Positions 1 through 10,067 of a stretch of 64,000 nucleotides of DNA are shown here, piece after piece (the first letter of the stretch is position 1; each line of letters opens with the position of its first letter). The notes beneath the pieces were generated by a model, which was not told where the DNA came from, ran no database searches, and saw only the letters and a program-made list of their open reading frames with translations. This stretch comes from Planctomycetota bacterium (lineage in GTDB: Bacteria; Planctomycetota; Phycisphaerae; UBA1845; UTPLA1): positions 22,651 to 86,650 of the forward strand of contig JADJRI010000033.1 of NCBI GenBank assembly GCA_016712275.1, given 5' to 3'. The position numbers were made by a program, and so were the translations under genes.

Positions 1-1212
1 GTTGTGGACGGCCAGGGTTGCCTTGATAAAGCCCGCGATGCCCGCGGCGGCTTTGGTATGGCCGATGTTGGCTTTGATGGAGCCGAGTGCGGCGGGTGGC
101 AGGGCAGAGCCCGCTTCGCGGCGTGCTTCAGAAAGTACGCGGAGCTCGGTGGCATCGCCGACAGCCGTGCCGGTGCCGTGCCCTTCAAAGTAGGAGATGC
201 GATCCGCACCGAAGCCGGCCCTGCGATAGGCGCGGGCCAGTGCGATTTTTTGTCCTGCGACCTCGGGGCGGGTGATGCCGCCGCTGCCGTCCGACGAGAC
301 GCCCCATCCTCGAATGACTCCGTAGATTTGCCTGTCCTGCTTGATGGCGTCCCGCTCACGCATGAGCACGACAAAGCCGCAGCCTTCGCCGGGCCAGAAG
401 CCGTTGGATCGGGCGTCGTACACGCGCATCATCTCGGGAGCCAGCGCGCCGGTTCGGGCGAAACCGACCAGCTCGAAAGGATCGAGACTCAGGTCGACGC
501 CGCCGGCGAGTGCCACGGAGACGTCGCCATCCTTCAAGGCGGCACAAGCGTTGGTGACGGCAAGCAGCGAGGCGGCGCAGGCGCCATCGACGGTGTAGCC
601 GCCGCCCTTGAGATCGAAATGGTTGCAGACACGGCCGGCAATTGTATTGGAAAGTCCGCCGGCGAGAGACTCCTCGCCCGGAATTGCGAAGGGTGACTTG
701 TACGATTGCTCCAGCTTTTCAAGGAACGCGCTGCACTCGTCGTCGGACCAGCCCTTTTCTCGAAGTTCGCCATGGACGACGCGGCGGACGTACGGCCATC
801 GCAGCCGAAGCGAATTGGCGCGGGAGAATTCACCGGTGAGGGTGTTGCCAAGAATGACGGCGGTCTCCTCGCGGTTCAGGCCCTCGGCTTCGGAAAATCC
901 GGCATCGGCGAGTGCCGCACCGGCGACATCCAGCGCAAGCCAGTGGGCCAGATCGGCCGAGCGGTAGGTACTGCCGACAACTTTGTGGCGCAGTCGGTCG
1001 AATTCGTAGTCGCGAATCAGCGCCGCCTCGCTGGCATAGATCGAATCCGGAATGGATCGATCGACGCTGAAATAATCCTCAAGCCGAAGGCGCTGCGCGG
1101 GAATGCGTCGAAATGCGCGGCGCTGGGCCATCACATTTTCCCACAGTTCGCGCGGGGACCGGGCATCCGGGTAAATGCAGGCCATGCCGACAATGGCGAT
1201 TCCCTGGTCCAT
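1..1212 (-). CDS. pksE: Enediyne-type iterative polyketide synthase, ketoacyl-synthase N-terminus (partial)
   Basis: Open reading frame from ATG at 1212 to the window edge: 404 codons with no internal stop, and the C-terminal domains lie outside. It reads as an N-terminal ketosynthase. The nucleophile is Cys212 in VDGACAAS; the two histidines are His345 in EGHGTGTA and His385 in NIGHTKAAAG. Segments such as PDARSPRELWEN, RLRWPYVRR and NTIAGRVCN are typical of the PksE/SgcE/CalE8 ketosynthase rather than FabF or PfaA. In that family the enzyme iteratively builds a polyene from malonyl-CoA. The start overlaps the UnbU stop by one base (TGATG), so translation is probably coupled. Product and completeness cannot be judged from this fragment. 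Confidence 0.88.
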   Translation of the reverse strand, partial: MDQGIAIVGMACIYPDARSPRELWENVMAQRRAFRRIPAQRLRLEDYFSVDRSIPDSIYASEAALIRDYEFDRLRHKVVGSTYRSADLAHWLALDVAGAALADAGFSEAEGLNREETAVILGNTLTGEFSRANSLRLRWPYVRRVVHGELREKGWSDDECSAFLEKLEQSYKSPFAIPGEESLAGGLSNTIAGRVCNHFDLKGGGYTVDGACAASLLAVTNACAALKDGDVSVALAGGVDLSLDPFELVGFARTGALAPEMMRVYDARSNGFWPGEGCGFVVLMRERDAIKQDRQIYGVIRGWGVSSDGSGGITRPEVAGQKIALARAYRRAGFGADRISYFEGHGTGTAVGDATELRVLSEARREAGSALPPAALGSIKANIGHTKAAAGIAGFIKATLAVHN

Positions 1213-2282
1213 CAGTCGGCGCCTCCGAGTGCGGTTTGCCCAATGGTGGATGGCGCAAGGTGTGGCGCGTGTGTTGCTGAATTCCATGCCGTCGCCGGCG
1301 TTGGCCGAACGGGAAGCGCATGATCAGAATGTGTCGCGGGATGCGCATGCGCAACAGAGGGCGCGGAAATGGCAGGTGCGAGCAAGGCTGACGCTTCGCG
1401 GTCTGAAATCCGCGAAAGATACCAGAGATATGCGCCACGTGTTGCGGTCACGATCGACAGCGCAAAGAAGAATCCGAATACGATGTGCGATGCCATCAGC
1501 AGGCCATAGATCGAGGCGACCGCGACGCCGAACGCGATCTGGCCGCGTTTGGTTGCGGGTGTCGTTGGCGGATCGGTGATCATGTAGAAGGTGAAGAGCA
1601 GAAATGCGACGCCGGTCATGGGGACCAATGCGGGGATCCATGCCGTGCCAAGGACAAAGTGCCGGGCCGTGGCCTGCAATGCGAACATGGTGAGCCATGT
1701 GGCGATCAGTGGAAGCCGATGGGTGAACCGCCAATTGAGAAAGGTGCCGGAGCAGATAATGATGGCCGGAAGAATCCAATCGCCGTATTTGCCGAGGTTT
1801 TCGGTGAACTGGTAGGGCTGGGCAATGCCGACCCAGGGAAAAAGCAGCAGAGTCACGGTAATGCCGAAGTTTGATGGATTCAGGAAGTGACGCATCCGAT
1901 CGCCGCAGCGAATCTGCAACAAAGCCTTCGACCCGATGGCGACGGCGGCGGCGAATGCAACCGGCATCCAGCGATCGTTTGCATATAGCAACATGGAAAC
2001 GGCCATGGCGGAGATATGCGCCGAAAGAATGAAGTCGATGAACTTCCGAATGCCGCCGCCCATGAACCTCGGCGTTCGCCGATTGGATCGGGCGTCAATG
2101 ACTTCGAGCAGGATTTCGAGGGAGTAGGCCGCGGACATGGCAACGAAGGGATGTGCCCAAGCCGGCTCGAAACCGAGCAGGGTGTGCCCCAGAATATTGA
2201 GAATGGTGATCGCAGCAGCGAATCGTCGCAGTCCGCCGAGACGATCGGCCTGATACCATCGATCTTTTTGAGCTTGTGTCAT
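1212..2282 (-). CDS. unbU: UnbU/E5-type enediyne cassette membrane protein
   Basis: A 356-residue polytopic membrane protein with about eight hydrophobic segments between residues 20 and 290. The middle resembles the NqrB/RnfD fold (FLNPSNFGITVTLLL, MITDPPTTPATKRGQ). A small Pro/His/Ala-rich soluble tail follows. This matches UnbU (SgcE5), one of the proteins of unknown biochemical role always found beside enediyne synthases. ATG at 2282 overlaps the upstream UnbV stop as ATGA, and its own stop overlaps the pksE start. It is therefore the third gene of a tightly coupled E3-E4-E5-E operon. The family call rests on both sequence and order; its chemistry is unknown. Confidence 0.85.
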   Translation of the reverse strand: MTQAQKDRWYQADRLGGLRRFAAAITILNILGHTLLGFEPAWAHPFVAMSAAYSLEILLEVIDARSNRRTPRFMGGGIRKFIDFILSAHISAMAVSMLLYANDRWMPVAFAAAVAIGSKALLQIRCGDRMRHFLNPSNFGITVTLLLFPWVGIAQPYQFTENLGKYGDWILPAIIICSGTFLNWRFTHRLPLIATWLTMFALQATARHFVLGTAWIPALVPMTGVAFLLFTFYMITDPPTTPATKRGQIAFGVAVASIYGLLMASHIVFGFFFALSIVTATRGAYLWYLSRISDREASALLAPAISAPSVAHAHPATHSDHALPVRPTPATAWNSATHAPHLAPSTIGQTALGGAD

Positions 2283-4311
2283 GCCGCTTCGCCCCTCGTC
2301 GCTGCGCGCTGTTCTTCGAGAATGAGTGTGTGCCGGCCGGGCGTCAGGTCGAAACTCTGGGATTCGACGTGGTCGCCACTGCGCCAGCGAATTTCAACAT
2401 TGAGTTTGGCTGTATGCGGAATATCTCCGAGGCCAATGTGAACGCTGTGGCTGCGCTTGCCTGAGTGGCCGTTGCCGCCGTCGACATAGGAGACGATTTT
2501 TTTGCCGGTTGGAAGCGTGACGATGGCCGTCGCGCCGATGGCGGCGCGGGTGGATAAGGGCTGCACGCGCCCGGCCGGTGTCGCATTCGTTGAATTCACA
2601 TGCATCGATGCGGGGGCATCATGCGGCGTTCGGTCGTGGCGGTTCACTCCAGCGAACCGCAAGCGAGAGCGACGCATGCTGGTTTGTGGAATCGTTTCGA
2701 AAAAAGTAGGACGGCTCCCATTGGTTGGCGACGGCGAAATCGAGATCGCCGTCGCCATCGACATCGGCCGTGGTGATGCCGCGGCTGATTTGCGTGTCAC
2801 CAAGCCCGAGGCTGGCGGCGAGATCGTAAAAGCGCCCGTCGGCGGCGCGCACATAGAAGGGGTTGTGACCGTGCCCGCTCATTTCGTCGCCGGGTTGGTA
2901 GTTGGCCCATGCCGCGGGAAGGTGAACCATGAAATCGTTGCCCATGGCGAGTTCGTGAAGTTCCGGCCAGCGGTTTTTTTCACCGCGAATGAATCCGGTG
3001 GCCTGCAGCGCTTCGAGTGTTCCGTCATTATCGAAATCGCCGAAGCGTGTTTCCCAGCCCCAGCCGCTGCGCGACAAGCCGAGCGATTCGCTTTCGTCGC
3101 GATAGGGAGCGACTCCGGTTTTCATTTTCTCCGTTTCGCCGGTGCTGACATAGGCGAAGTGACTTTCTTCAAGTGCGTATTCCTCGGCAATATTGCTGAC
3201 AAAAATGTCGAGGAGGCCGTCCTCGTTGATGTCGCCGAAATCGACCGACATGCCTTTGTACGAGTCGCGGCCGAGCACCTTGGAATTCGGCGTGGTGAAA
3301 GTCTTGACGCCGTCGAGCCTGGCGAAGCTGAGCTTGCCGGGGGTCGAGCGGTTGTGCATGAGGCGATCCGGGCCGAAGTCGTTGGCGAAGTAGAGTTCCG
3401 GAAGGGCGTCGCCATCCAGGTCGGCCGCGCCAATCCCGAGGGCCCAACCGCGATTGATTTGCTCATCAAACAAACCTTGGACTTCCTGAAAGTGAGCCGG
3501 CGGCGCGTCGGCGTTGATTGCCGGCTGCCAGAGGAAGATGTGTTTCTCGCCGCCATTGTACGCTCTGGACATCGAATCCTGCATGTGCTGAGGCTCGGTG
3601 GAATTGGGATTCAGGATGTCCGCGCCATCGGCAAAATAATTTCCGAAGATCAGATCTGCATGTGTGTCGCCGTCGAGATCGGCAAAGGTCGCAGCATTGG
3701 TGAACCATCGCTCGAATTTGGGGGCGATTTCGACGGCGGAAAAGGCGTCTGCGGAAAGCGGTGCGGCTTTTCGGATGAAGGCGACCGGCGTGCGGCCCCA
3801 ATAGTAAACAACGATATCAAGCAGACCGTCCTCATTGATATCGCCCGGCAAACAGCCCATAGGTGCCATCGTAACGGCATCATAAGGGGAGGCCGGTGGG
3901 TTTGAGTTCAAACGGCTTGAAACGGTCGCCGCTTCCCGGGACGGGTGAAATAATCGCCATGTCGGTGCGAGGGTCGACATGGCAGAGATCATTTTCCAGG
4001 CCATCATTGTCGAGATCATTGATCGCGACCGCCGCACCGATGGAGGAAATCCACGCGGCGAAATGGTCCATGTCGCGATGAACGGTTCGGATGGACTTCA
4101 TTTCGACGCCGGGCATTTCAGGAAGGGGAATGCGAAAAAACGAGAATCGCGAAGCGAGGTCGGTTCGCTCGGCGTCGGCCAGCGTGGGCAGGCGTGCAAA
4201 CCAGTAGAGAGCAACGATGACGCCGATTGCCGTAACGCGTTTCAGAGTTTGATTGTTGGCGTGTTTCACTTTCCCGTTCCCACGTCCGGCGGATGTATGT
4301 TTCCTACGCAC
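2279..4311 (-). CDS. unbV: UnbV/E4-type FG-GAP and ASPIC/UnbV protein, two frameshifts
   Basis: Composite of three frames totalling roughly 675 residues, the usual UnbV length. The N-terminus (4311 to ~3886) has one hydrophobic anchor (VTAIGVIVALYWFA). The middle carries FG-GAP/VCBS calcium-type repeats (DINEDGLLDI, DLDGDTHADLIFGN, DVDGDGDLDF). The C-terminus is an ASPIC/UnbV domain (AAIGATAIVTLP to DLTPGRHTLILEE). Frame changes lie at the G4 run 3886-3889 (removing one base restores GLPYDAVTM) and near 2640 (also one extra base). Both are single-base, so sequencing error is possible. A GTG at about 4269 is an alternative start. It overlaps the DUF1702 gene by 8 bases and UnbU by 4. Confidence 0.8.
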
Positions 4312-5302
4312 TCACCGGCGAAAAACAAGTTTGACGAGTTGTGCCGGATCCATAATGACTGACAACACTGTCCCGCACCAATTGCCGCCAATTTTCATAC
4401 GTTGCGATGCGGGACGATTCGACACCGGTACTTGAAATTTTTTTCAGGCTTTCATCGGTTTTCATGGCAGCCGCCCTCGCCGAGCGACCGCAATACGTTT
4501 CGCAGGCCATTTCCGTGTGCGGCAGGATATTGCCCGCCCGCTCGCGCGCTTTGGCTGCGAAGGCCGCGCCCTGGGCCAGGTCGGCATCGGCGCCGGTGTC
4601 GGCGGCCGCATTGCGCAGCAACTCGAGTACGGTTTGATCGACACCGCCTGCGTACGTGCTGGCAAGGCCGATGCCGCTCCACAGATTGTGCTGCCGTTCG
4701 CGCGGGAATCGGCCGATCATGTCGACGATGTGCCCCGGTTGTGCTCCGGATACAAACCAAAGCGAACGACCCAGTCCCTGATCGAATACCGGCAAGTGTT
4801 CCGTCGTGAGCCGCACCGGCGTCCTAAGTTGTTCGAACGAATCGCGCCATTTGAAGAAACCTTCGTGGAACCCATAGCCGTCAATCACCAGCCAGCGATA
4901 GAAAGGATGCATCGATTGCATCGATCGCTCGACCCCGCGTCTCAGTTTGGCCAGTGCAAAGCCAACGCCGACGTGAATCATGTAAATGTGACGATCACCG
5001 GGGCCATGAAGGAACCGGGCGATGCGATCGCGACGCCAGGGCGTCAACAGATCGAGCAGCGCAAGCGCCATGGCCGCACCCTCGTAAGCGAAACCGCGCA
5101 GGTCTGCGCCGATGCGATCGAGCTCAAACACCAATTCCGGCGACACATCGTTAGACAGCGCGCACCGGTAGCCCTCGACGAATGAATGGCCGACTTTCTC
5201 AAGATGTTCGCGTTGAGCCTGTGGGCAGGGTGGGAATCCGCGGCGCGCGAAGGTCGTTTCATTCGGCGAAATGCGAAAAATCCACCCGCGCAGAATTCCC
5301 AT
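4304..5302 (-). CDS. unbL: DUF1702 family protein (UnbL/E3 of enediyne cassettes)
   Basis: A soluble protein of about 332 residues. The start at 5302 (MGILRGWIF) was chosen because the family typically begins a few residues before a motif like SPNETTFARRGF. In-frame starts at 5314 and 5323 are possible. Residues such as FAYEGAAMALALLD, RHIYMIHVGVGFALAKL and DGYGFHEGFF are characteristic of DUF1702. This family is known chiefly from the conserved gene trio next to enediyne PKS genes, and its biochemical function is unproven. It is the first gene of the minus-strand operon. The roughly 260-base gap to the divergent exporter should hold promoters for both directions. Confidence 0.85.
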   Translation of the reverse strand: MGILRGWIFRISPNETTFARRGFPPCPQAQREHLEKVGHSFVEGYRCALSNDVSPELVFELDRIGADLRGFAYEGAAMALALLDLLTPWRRDRIARFLHGPGDRHIYMIHVGVGFALAKLRRGVERSMQSMHPFYRWLVIDGYGFHEGFFKWRDSFEQLRTPVRLTTEHLPVFDQGLGRSLWFVSGAQPGHIVDMIGRFPRERQHNLWSGIGLASTYAGGVDQTVLELLRNAAADTGADADLAQGAAFAAKARERAGNILPHTEMACETYCGRSARAAAMKTDESLKKISSTGVESSRIATYENWRQLVRDSVVSHYGSGTTRQTCFSPVSA

Positions 5303-5591
5303 GACACTGCTCATGAAGGTCACCCGAAATGTAGACGGCGAACAAGGCCTCAGAGGCTATTCCAATTTGGAAAAAATCCGCCTTCATCCCCTATTCTGGA
5401 AAAGCGAACGCACCTCTGAATGGATATCGCCGATTATACCTCGTTTGCCGGTGCGCTCCAAGTAATTCGATGGGTTCGGCGAATACGGAAATACCCTTCG
5501 TTTCGGGGCTTGCGTGCGGTTATCATGTCGGTAGTTCGCATGTTTTGCGGACTTTTCAACAGGAATGGGATGTGGAAGGGTTAATCCGGTC

Positions 5592-8393
5592 GTGCGAGCC
5601 ATCACGGAATTCTCGATTCGCCGGCCGAAATGGACCATTTTTCTCGGCGTGATTTTCACTTTGTCGTTTGCACCGGGGCTTGCCAAGCTGCGTTTGCGAA
5701 CCGATGGGCACGCCCTGATACCTCAACACGCGCCGGACTTCCGGGTCGATCGGGAAATCCGCAAGCAATTCGGCATTCTCGATCCGGTCGTCGTGCTGAT
5801 TCGGTGTGATGATGCGGGCGGCATTTTCAATTTGAGATCGCTGGAATACGTCGAATCGCTCACCAAAGCGCTGTCTCGCGTCGAAGGAGTGCGACCGGCC
5901 ACGGTGACGAGTCTCGCGACTGAAGTCGGTCTGCATCGCGAGCCGAATTCGATTCGGTTTGCGACGCTTCTAAGTCCGATGCCAAAGAGCGATGCGGACG
6001 TTCAGCGACTTCGCGACGACATTCGCCGGATCGGGTTGTACACCGGCTCGATCGTCGCATTCGACGACAAATCAATGGCCATATACGTGGGCACGCCGGA
6101 GGGTTGCGATCGCGTCGCCTTTTTTCGCGAAATCGAAAAGGCCATTGCGGACACAGCAAAGCCGGTGGGTAATGAGATTCAGGTCATCGGCGCGCCGGTG
6201 GCCGAGGCCTTGCTCGGATTGCATATTCTGGAAGACCTTGGCGTGCCGCCGCGGTTTCTCGGGGCGTCGACTTTCGGGCGAAACTCGGCGGATGCGTGGC
6301 ACTGGCCGACCGGCCTGTATGAGCTTCGGCTCATGGTGGCCCGGCGGATCGGTCTTCTGCCGGTGACGATTCTGCTGATGATGGGGGTGTTCTTCGTTTG
6401 CTTTCGTCGATTTGCCGCGGCCGTGATACCGATGATCGAAGTCGGGGCGTGCCTGGTTTTTCTGTTCGGCCTGATGGGCTTTGTTGGCATCCCGATTTAT
6501 CTGACCATCGCCGTGGTGCCGATCATCATCACGGCCACGGGGGTTTGCGACGAGATCCATGTGCTCAGCCGGTATCGCCGCTCGATCCAGGATCGGAGTG
6601 ACACAGTTCTTGCGCTCTCGGCGCGGCAGGATGTCGTTCGCGAGACCATGGCGGGGATGATCGGGCCGGTGGTGCGAACATCCATCACCACCGCCGTGGG
6701 CTTCATTTCCTTTGCCAGCGCGCCGATAGAGCCGGTGCGAATGTTTGGAATTGTGACGTCGCTGGGGGTGGCGTTCTGCATGGTGTGGTCGCTGAGCGTG
6801 ATGCCGGCGATTCTGGTGTTGATCGAGCCGAGGCGCGTCGTGCGATTGGCGACGCCTTCAAGAAACGGAATTTCGGCCGCGGAAACTGGTGGATTCTGGG
6901 ATCGGTTTGCCCGGCGATTAATCGCCCGGCGGGCCTGGGTGATGCTCGGGTTCGTTTTGATGCTCGGCGCGAGTTTTTGGGGGATTCAGCGGCTTCGCAT
7001 TCAGGACAGTTGGATCGACGGGTTCGATCCTCAAAGCGAATTCCGGCAGGGCACCACCGCTTTCAACGAACAGTACTTCGGCACGCACGTCATTCAGATG
7101 TGTATCGATGCATCGGATCGGACGCTCTCCTATCCGCTTCGCAGCGATCAGTTGGGACAGCAGGAATACCCGTTTGCCAACATGGGTGTCTCGAATATGA
7201 CACTATCCGCCCCGGAGGATTGGATCGGCGATCGGGTGATCATGTCGGCTGCGACGCAAACAACCTCGTCGCCGTCTTCCAGGCCGGCTCGCATCAGGCA
7301 GTCCTGGCAGACGTCCATCGCATCGGTGTTTGATCGCGAGGGCGCGCCCTGGTTTCGAGCGACCAGAACCGACGGTCTTCCGATTTTCCTCATGGGATTG
7401 GGCGACGAAAAAATTCGCGTCGATGTCGGCGTTCATCCGGTCTGCTCGCCAAAGGTCATGAAGGCGATTGCCATGCTCGGCGATTTCGTCCGGGCCAAAA
7501 CTGATTATGCGGTCGGCGGCGTCATGGGGGCGCCGGAGTTTATCTCGACGTCAAACTTCATGATTCATCCCGACGACTCGGATTCGCGGATTATTCCCGA
7601 CGACGTGGGAGAGATCGAGTCGCTATGGAGCAAGTATGCCTTTATTCGCGGCGAAGAGCGACAGCGCCAGATCGTGAATGCTGATTTCTCGAAGACGCTG
7701 ACTTCGGTGTACTTTCGATTCGCGAATTTCGTCGATACGGCCAAACTCATGGCCGAAATTCGCGAATTCGAGCGGGAGAAACTGCAACCGCACAGGGTGA
7801 AGGTGAGGTTTGCGGGCGATGTGGCGGTGAGTCAGGCGCTGATTGAGGGGATCGTGACGACGCAGGTGCAGTCGCTGGCTTTCTCGCTCGTGGGGATTTT
7901 CCTGGTGACGGCTCTGCTGGGGCGGTCTTGGCTGTATGGCGTGTATTGCACGCTGCCGTGCGCGCTGTCGCTGCCGCTGGTGTTTGCGGCGATGGGGTGG
8001 CTGGGGATTCCGCTGGGCGTGGCGACGGCGATGTTCGCGGCGATGATTCTGGGGGCGGGGGTGGATTTTGCGATTCACATGCTGGACCGGTTCCGGGCGG
8101 ACCGGGCCGCGCGGCCGGAGGCGGAGGTGAGCGAGATTATTCGCGGGGCGATTCGGGAGACGGGGTTTCCGGTGACTGTCAACGCGGTGGCACTGTCGGC
8201 TGGGATGCTGGTGCTGACACTGTCGCAGGTGCCGGCGAACGCACGGCTGGGGATTTTATTGGCGATTGGGCTGCTGAGTTGTTTGTTTGTTTCGATGATT
8301 TTGTTGCCGGCGATGTTGAAATGGCGGCCGTTGAACGCAACTGCCGTTTTCATTTCTGCTCACGGAGATCTTGAGGAGGTGAAATTGATATGA
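5592..8393 (+). CDS. RND/MMPL-family exporter
   Basis: About 930 residues with the duplicated RND architecture. There is an N-terminal membrane helix (TIFLGVIFTLSF), a large periplasmic loop, then a five-helix bundle (LPVTILLMMGVFFVC to SVMPAILVL). A second copy begins at WVMLGFVLMLGASFWG and ends in another five-helix bundle (VQSLAFSLVGIFLV to SMILLPAML). Conserved GVCDEIH and GAGVDFAIH segments sit in the fourth helices. It should use the proton motive force to move hydrophobic molecules. It lies divergently beside the enediyne-type operon, so export of that product is a reasonable guess only. GTG 5592 follows GGAAGG; ATG 5565 is an alternative start. Confidence 0.85.
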   Translation: MRAITEFSIRRPKWTIFLGVIFTLSFAPGLAKLRLRTDGHALIPQHAPDFRVDREIRKQFGILDPVVVLIRCDDAGGIFNLRSLEYVESLTKALSRVEGVRPATVTSLATEVGLHREPNSIRFATLLSPMPKSDADVQRLRDDIRRIGLYTGSIVAFDDKSMAIYVGTPEGCDRVAFFREIEKAIADTAKPVGNEIQVIGAPVAEALLGLHILEDLGVPPRFLGASTFGRNSADAWHWPTGLYELRLMVARRIGLLPVTILLMMGVFFVCFRRFAAAVIPMIEVGACLVFLFGLMGFVGIPIYLTIAVVPIIITATGVCDEIHVLSRYRRSIQDRSDTVLALSARQDVVRETMAGMIGPVVRTSITTAVGFISFASAPIEPVRMFGIVTSLGVAFCMVWSLSVMPAILVLIEPRRVVRLATPSRNGISAAETGGFWDRFARRLIARRAWVMLGFVLMLGASFWGIQRLRIQDSWIDGFDPQSEFRQGTTAFNEQYFGTHVIQMCIDASDRTLSYPLRSDQLGQQEYPFANMGVSNMTLSAPEDWIGDRVIMSAATQTTSSPSSRPARIRQSWQTSIASVFDREGAPWFRATRTDGLPIFLMGLGDEKIRVDVGVHPVCSPKVMKAIAMLGDFVRAKTDYAVGGVMGAPEFISTSNFMIHPDDSDSRIIPDDVGEIESLWSKYAFIRGEERQRQIVNADFSKTLTSVYFRFANFVDTAKLMAEIREFEREKLQPHRVKVRFAGDVAVSQALIEGIVTTQVQSLAFSLVGIFLVTALLGRSWLYGVYCTLPCALSLPLVFAAMGWLGIPLGVATAMFAAMILGAGVDFAIHMLDRFRADRAARPEAEVSEIIRGAIRETGFPVTVNAVALSAGMLVLTLSQVPANARLGILLAIGLLSCLFVSMILLPAMLKWRPLNATAVFISAHGDLEEVKLI

Positions 8394-8832
8394 TCTGCAA
8401 ATGAAATGTCTTTCCAAGCACAAGCGAATTGGGCGAAACAACCCCTTCAATTTCCTCCGTGAAATTCGGTGTCGAAACTTCAAATTTAGCTATTCGGTTT
8501 GCGACGAAGTTCTTTTCCAATGCTTTCCGATGTTGCTTTCGAGATTCCACCGAACAGAGTATTGCACCCGATTCCAATTCGAGCTCAATACGGCCCTGTT
8601 TGTCCGAAACATGTGCGTTGCTGTTCTTGCGATTTGTGAAGTTGTACCTTTCCAAATCGTTATCAACACTGTTGCACAAGAGTGTGGCTCCTTCGATTTC
8701 GCCTTGGTCCACTGAACTGAGAATCCTAACGGTGACTTGCTGCATGCGAGGAACCCAAGTGCAGTAATAACACCCTGTTTGCGTTGTGAGGGCAAATGCC
8801 ATTGCAATGACCAATGTGCATAGTCGATTCAT
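8350..8832 (-). CDS. Hypothetical lipoprotein
   Basis: A 160-residue protein with a lipoprotein signal: hydrophobic LVIAMAFALTT followed by a lipobox-like TQTGC at about residue 21. The rest is mostly polar with alternating beta-type segments (QVTVRILSSV, FHLQIISI) and no motif I recognise. It converges on the exporter and overlaps its 3' end by 44 bases. An immunoglobulin-like or transthyretin-like fold is possible but not shown. Composition is poorer in GC than its neighbours. Confidence 0.55.
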   Translation of the reverse strand: MNRLCTLVIAMAFALTTQTGCYYCTWVPRMQQVTVRILSSVDQGEIEGATLLCNSVDNDLERYNFTNRKNSNAHVSDKQGRIELELESGAILCSVESRKQHRKALEKNFVANRIAKFEVSTPNFTEEIEGVVSPNSLVLGKTFHLQIISISPPQDLREQK

Positions 8833-8932
8833 TCCATGATCCCCTGTTCACGCGGGTTTTCTAAGAATGACGCTAAAGTCAGGCGGCCATTATCATTCTA
8901 CCGGACCATTCCTGTCTGGGCAAAACGTTTGG

Positions 8933-10067
8933 CTAGAGCGCCTTTTCCAATTCCGAAATCGCCTGCTCCTCCAGCGTTTTCGCCTTCATCAGCACCTCAA
9001 TCTGCCGCTCGCGCATCTCTTGCGGCGGCATTGAGTCAGGGAAGGATACTTCCGCCGGCACGAAGCGGTAGCCTTCGGTGAGGATTCGCACTTCACGTTC
9101 GAAGAATTCCGCGGCGCTCACGAGCGATTTACCGGGTGGGCCGTATTCGGGGGCGACGCCGCGAAGGTAGCGGGCGGCGGCGGCGCGGGCGTCGATGAGG
9201 CAGATGTACGTCCAGACGTTTGGGTGGATGTAGCTGCGGTCGCCGGCCGAGCGGAGGTTTTGGCACCAGAGGTCGAAGGCCCGCGAGCCCATGGCGTATT
9301 TGCCGGATTGGCGGCGCTGGAAGAGGTCGACCGCGCGGCGGATCGATGCCGTGATCGTGTCACGATGCGGCGGGGGCGGACGGCGCTTGGTGAGAAAGAC
9401 CGCCGCGGTCGGCCAGCCATTGGCGAGGCGGTCGCTGGATCAGCGCCGCCGTTGTACGAACGGCAGAGCCACTGCTGATCGCGCGATAGCCGACGATGAT
9501 TCCCCAGTCCTCGGGGCGAATGATGTTGGCCGCCAGAACCGGCACGCCCTTGTCGATGCTCTGCGTGATCTGTCCGCGAAGGGCCGCGGCCTCTGACATC
9601 TGGTCGCGCCGCACGACCTTGATGTCATATTCCCAGCCGATGGCCATGAAAAGCGGATCGAGGGTCGATTCGCCGACCAGCGGGTCGGGGTTGCCGACAT
9701 CCCAGCGGTCGATGCGAAATTGCAGCCGAAATGCCATGCCGCTGACACCCATCAGTTCGTCATAATCCACCGGCCGGCCCAGACCTTGTAGAACCAGTTC
9801 GAGGCAATGGATGAGGGTGCAGTCGCGGCCCTGGGCGAAGCCGCGAATCGGGCCAAGGCCCTCAAGACGGGTCGCGCCGGGTTGCTCGCTGATCCTGCTG
9901 ATTCTGGCCCGCTCGGGTTCGGGAATGGAGGGCTGCGGCTTCGGGCCGCCGCAGCCGATCAGGATACAAAAGAAAGCGGCGGCGATCATAGAACCCGCGC
10001 GCGATCGAAACCTGCCAATGGGTTTGCTTCGTTGATGCCCTGCTGAATCAGCGTTTCTTCGTGTCAT
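8933..10067 (-). CDS. BtrH/C39-like putative cysteine-hydrolase lipoprotein, frameshifted
   Basis: Composite gene. The N-terminal frame (10067 to ~9470) has a lipoprotein signal (AAAFFCILIGC) and a segment DCTLIHCLELVLQGLG followed by DELMGVSGMAFRLQF. This recalls the BtrH N-terminal/papain-like fold, where the first cysteine would be the nucleophile. The C-terminal frame (to 8933) continues with MGSRAFDLWCQNL and a helical tail. Two changes of frame are needed, near 9480 (to read YRDQQWLCRSYNGG) and near 9435 (to read WPTAAVFLTKRR). ATG 10067 overlaps the TrkH stop by 4 bases. Function is unproven, and the gene may be decayed or mis-assembled. Confidence 0.5.

Noticed and set aside
1..1212. 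FabF or PfaA-type ketosynthase
   Set aside because: Longer spacing before the active Cys, PksE-specific segments and the E3-E4-E5 neighbours fit the enediyne type better.
2502..3905. Long plus-strand reading frame of 467 codons
   Set aside because: Antisense shadow of the UnbV gene; its translation has no domain pattern.
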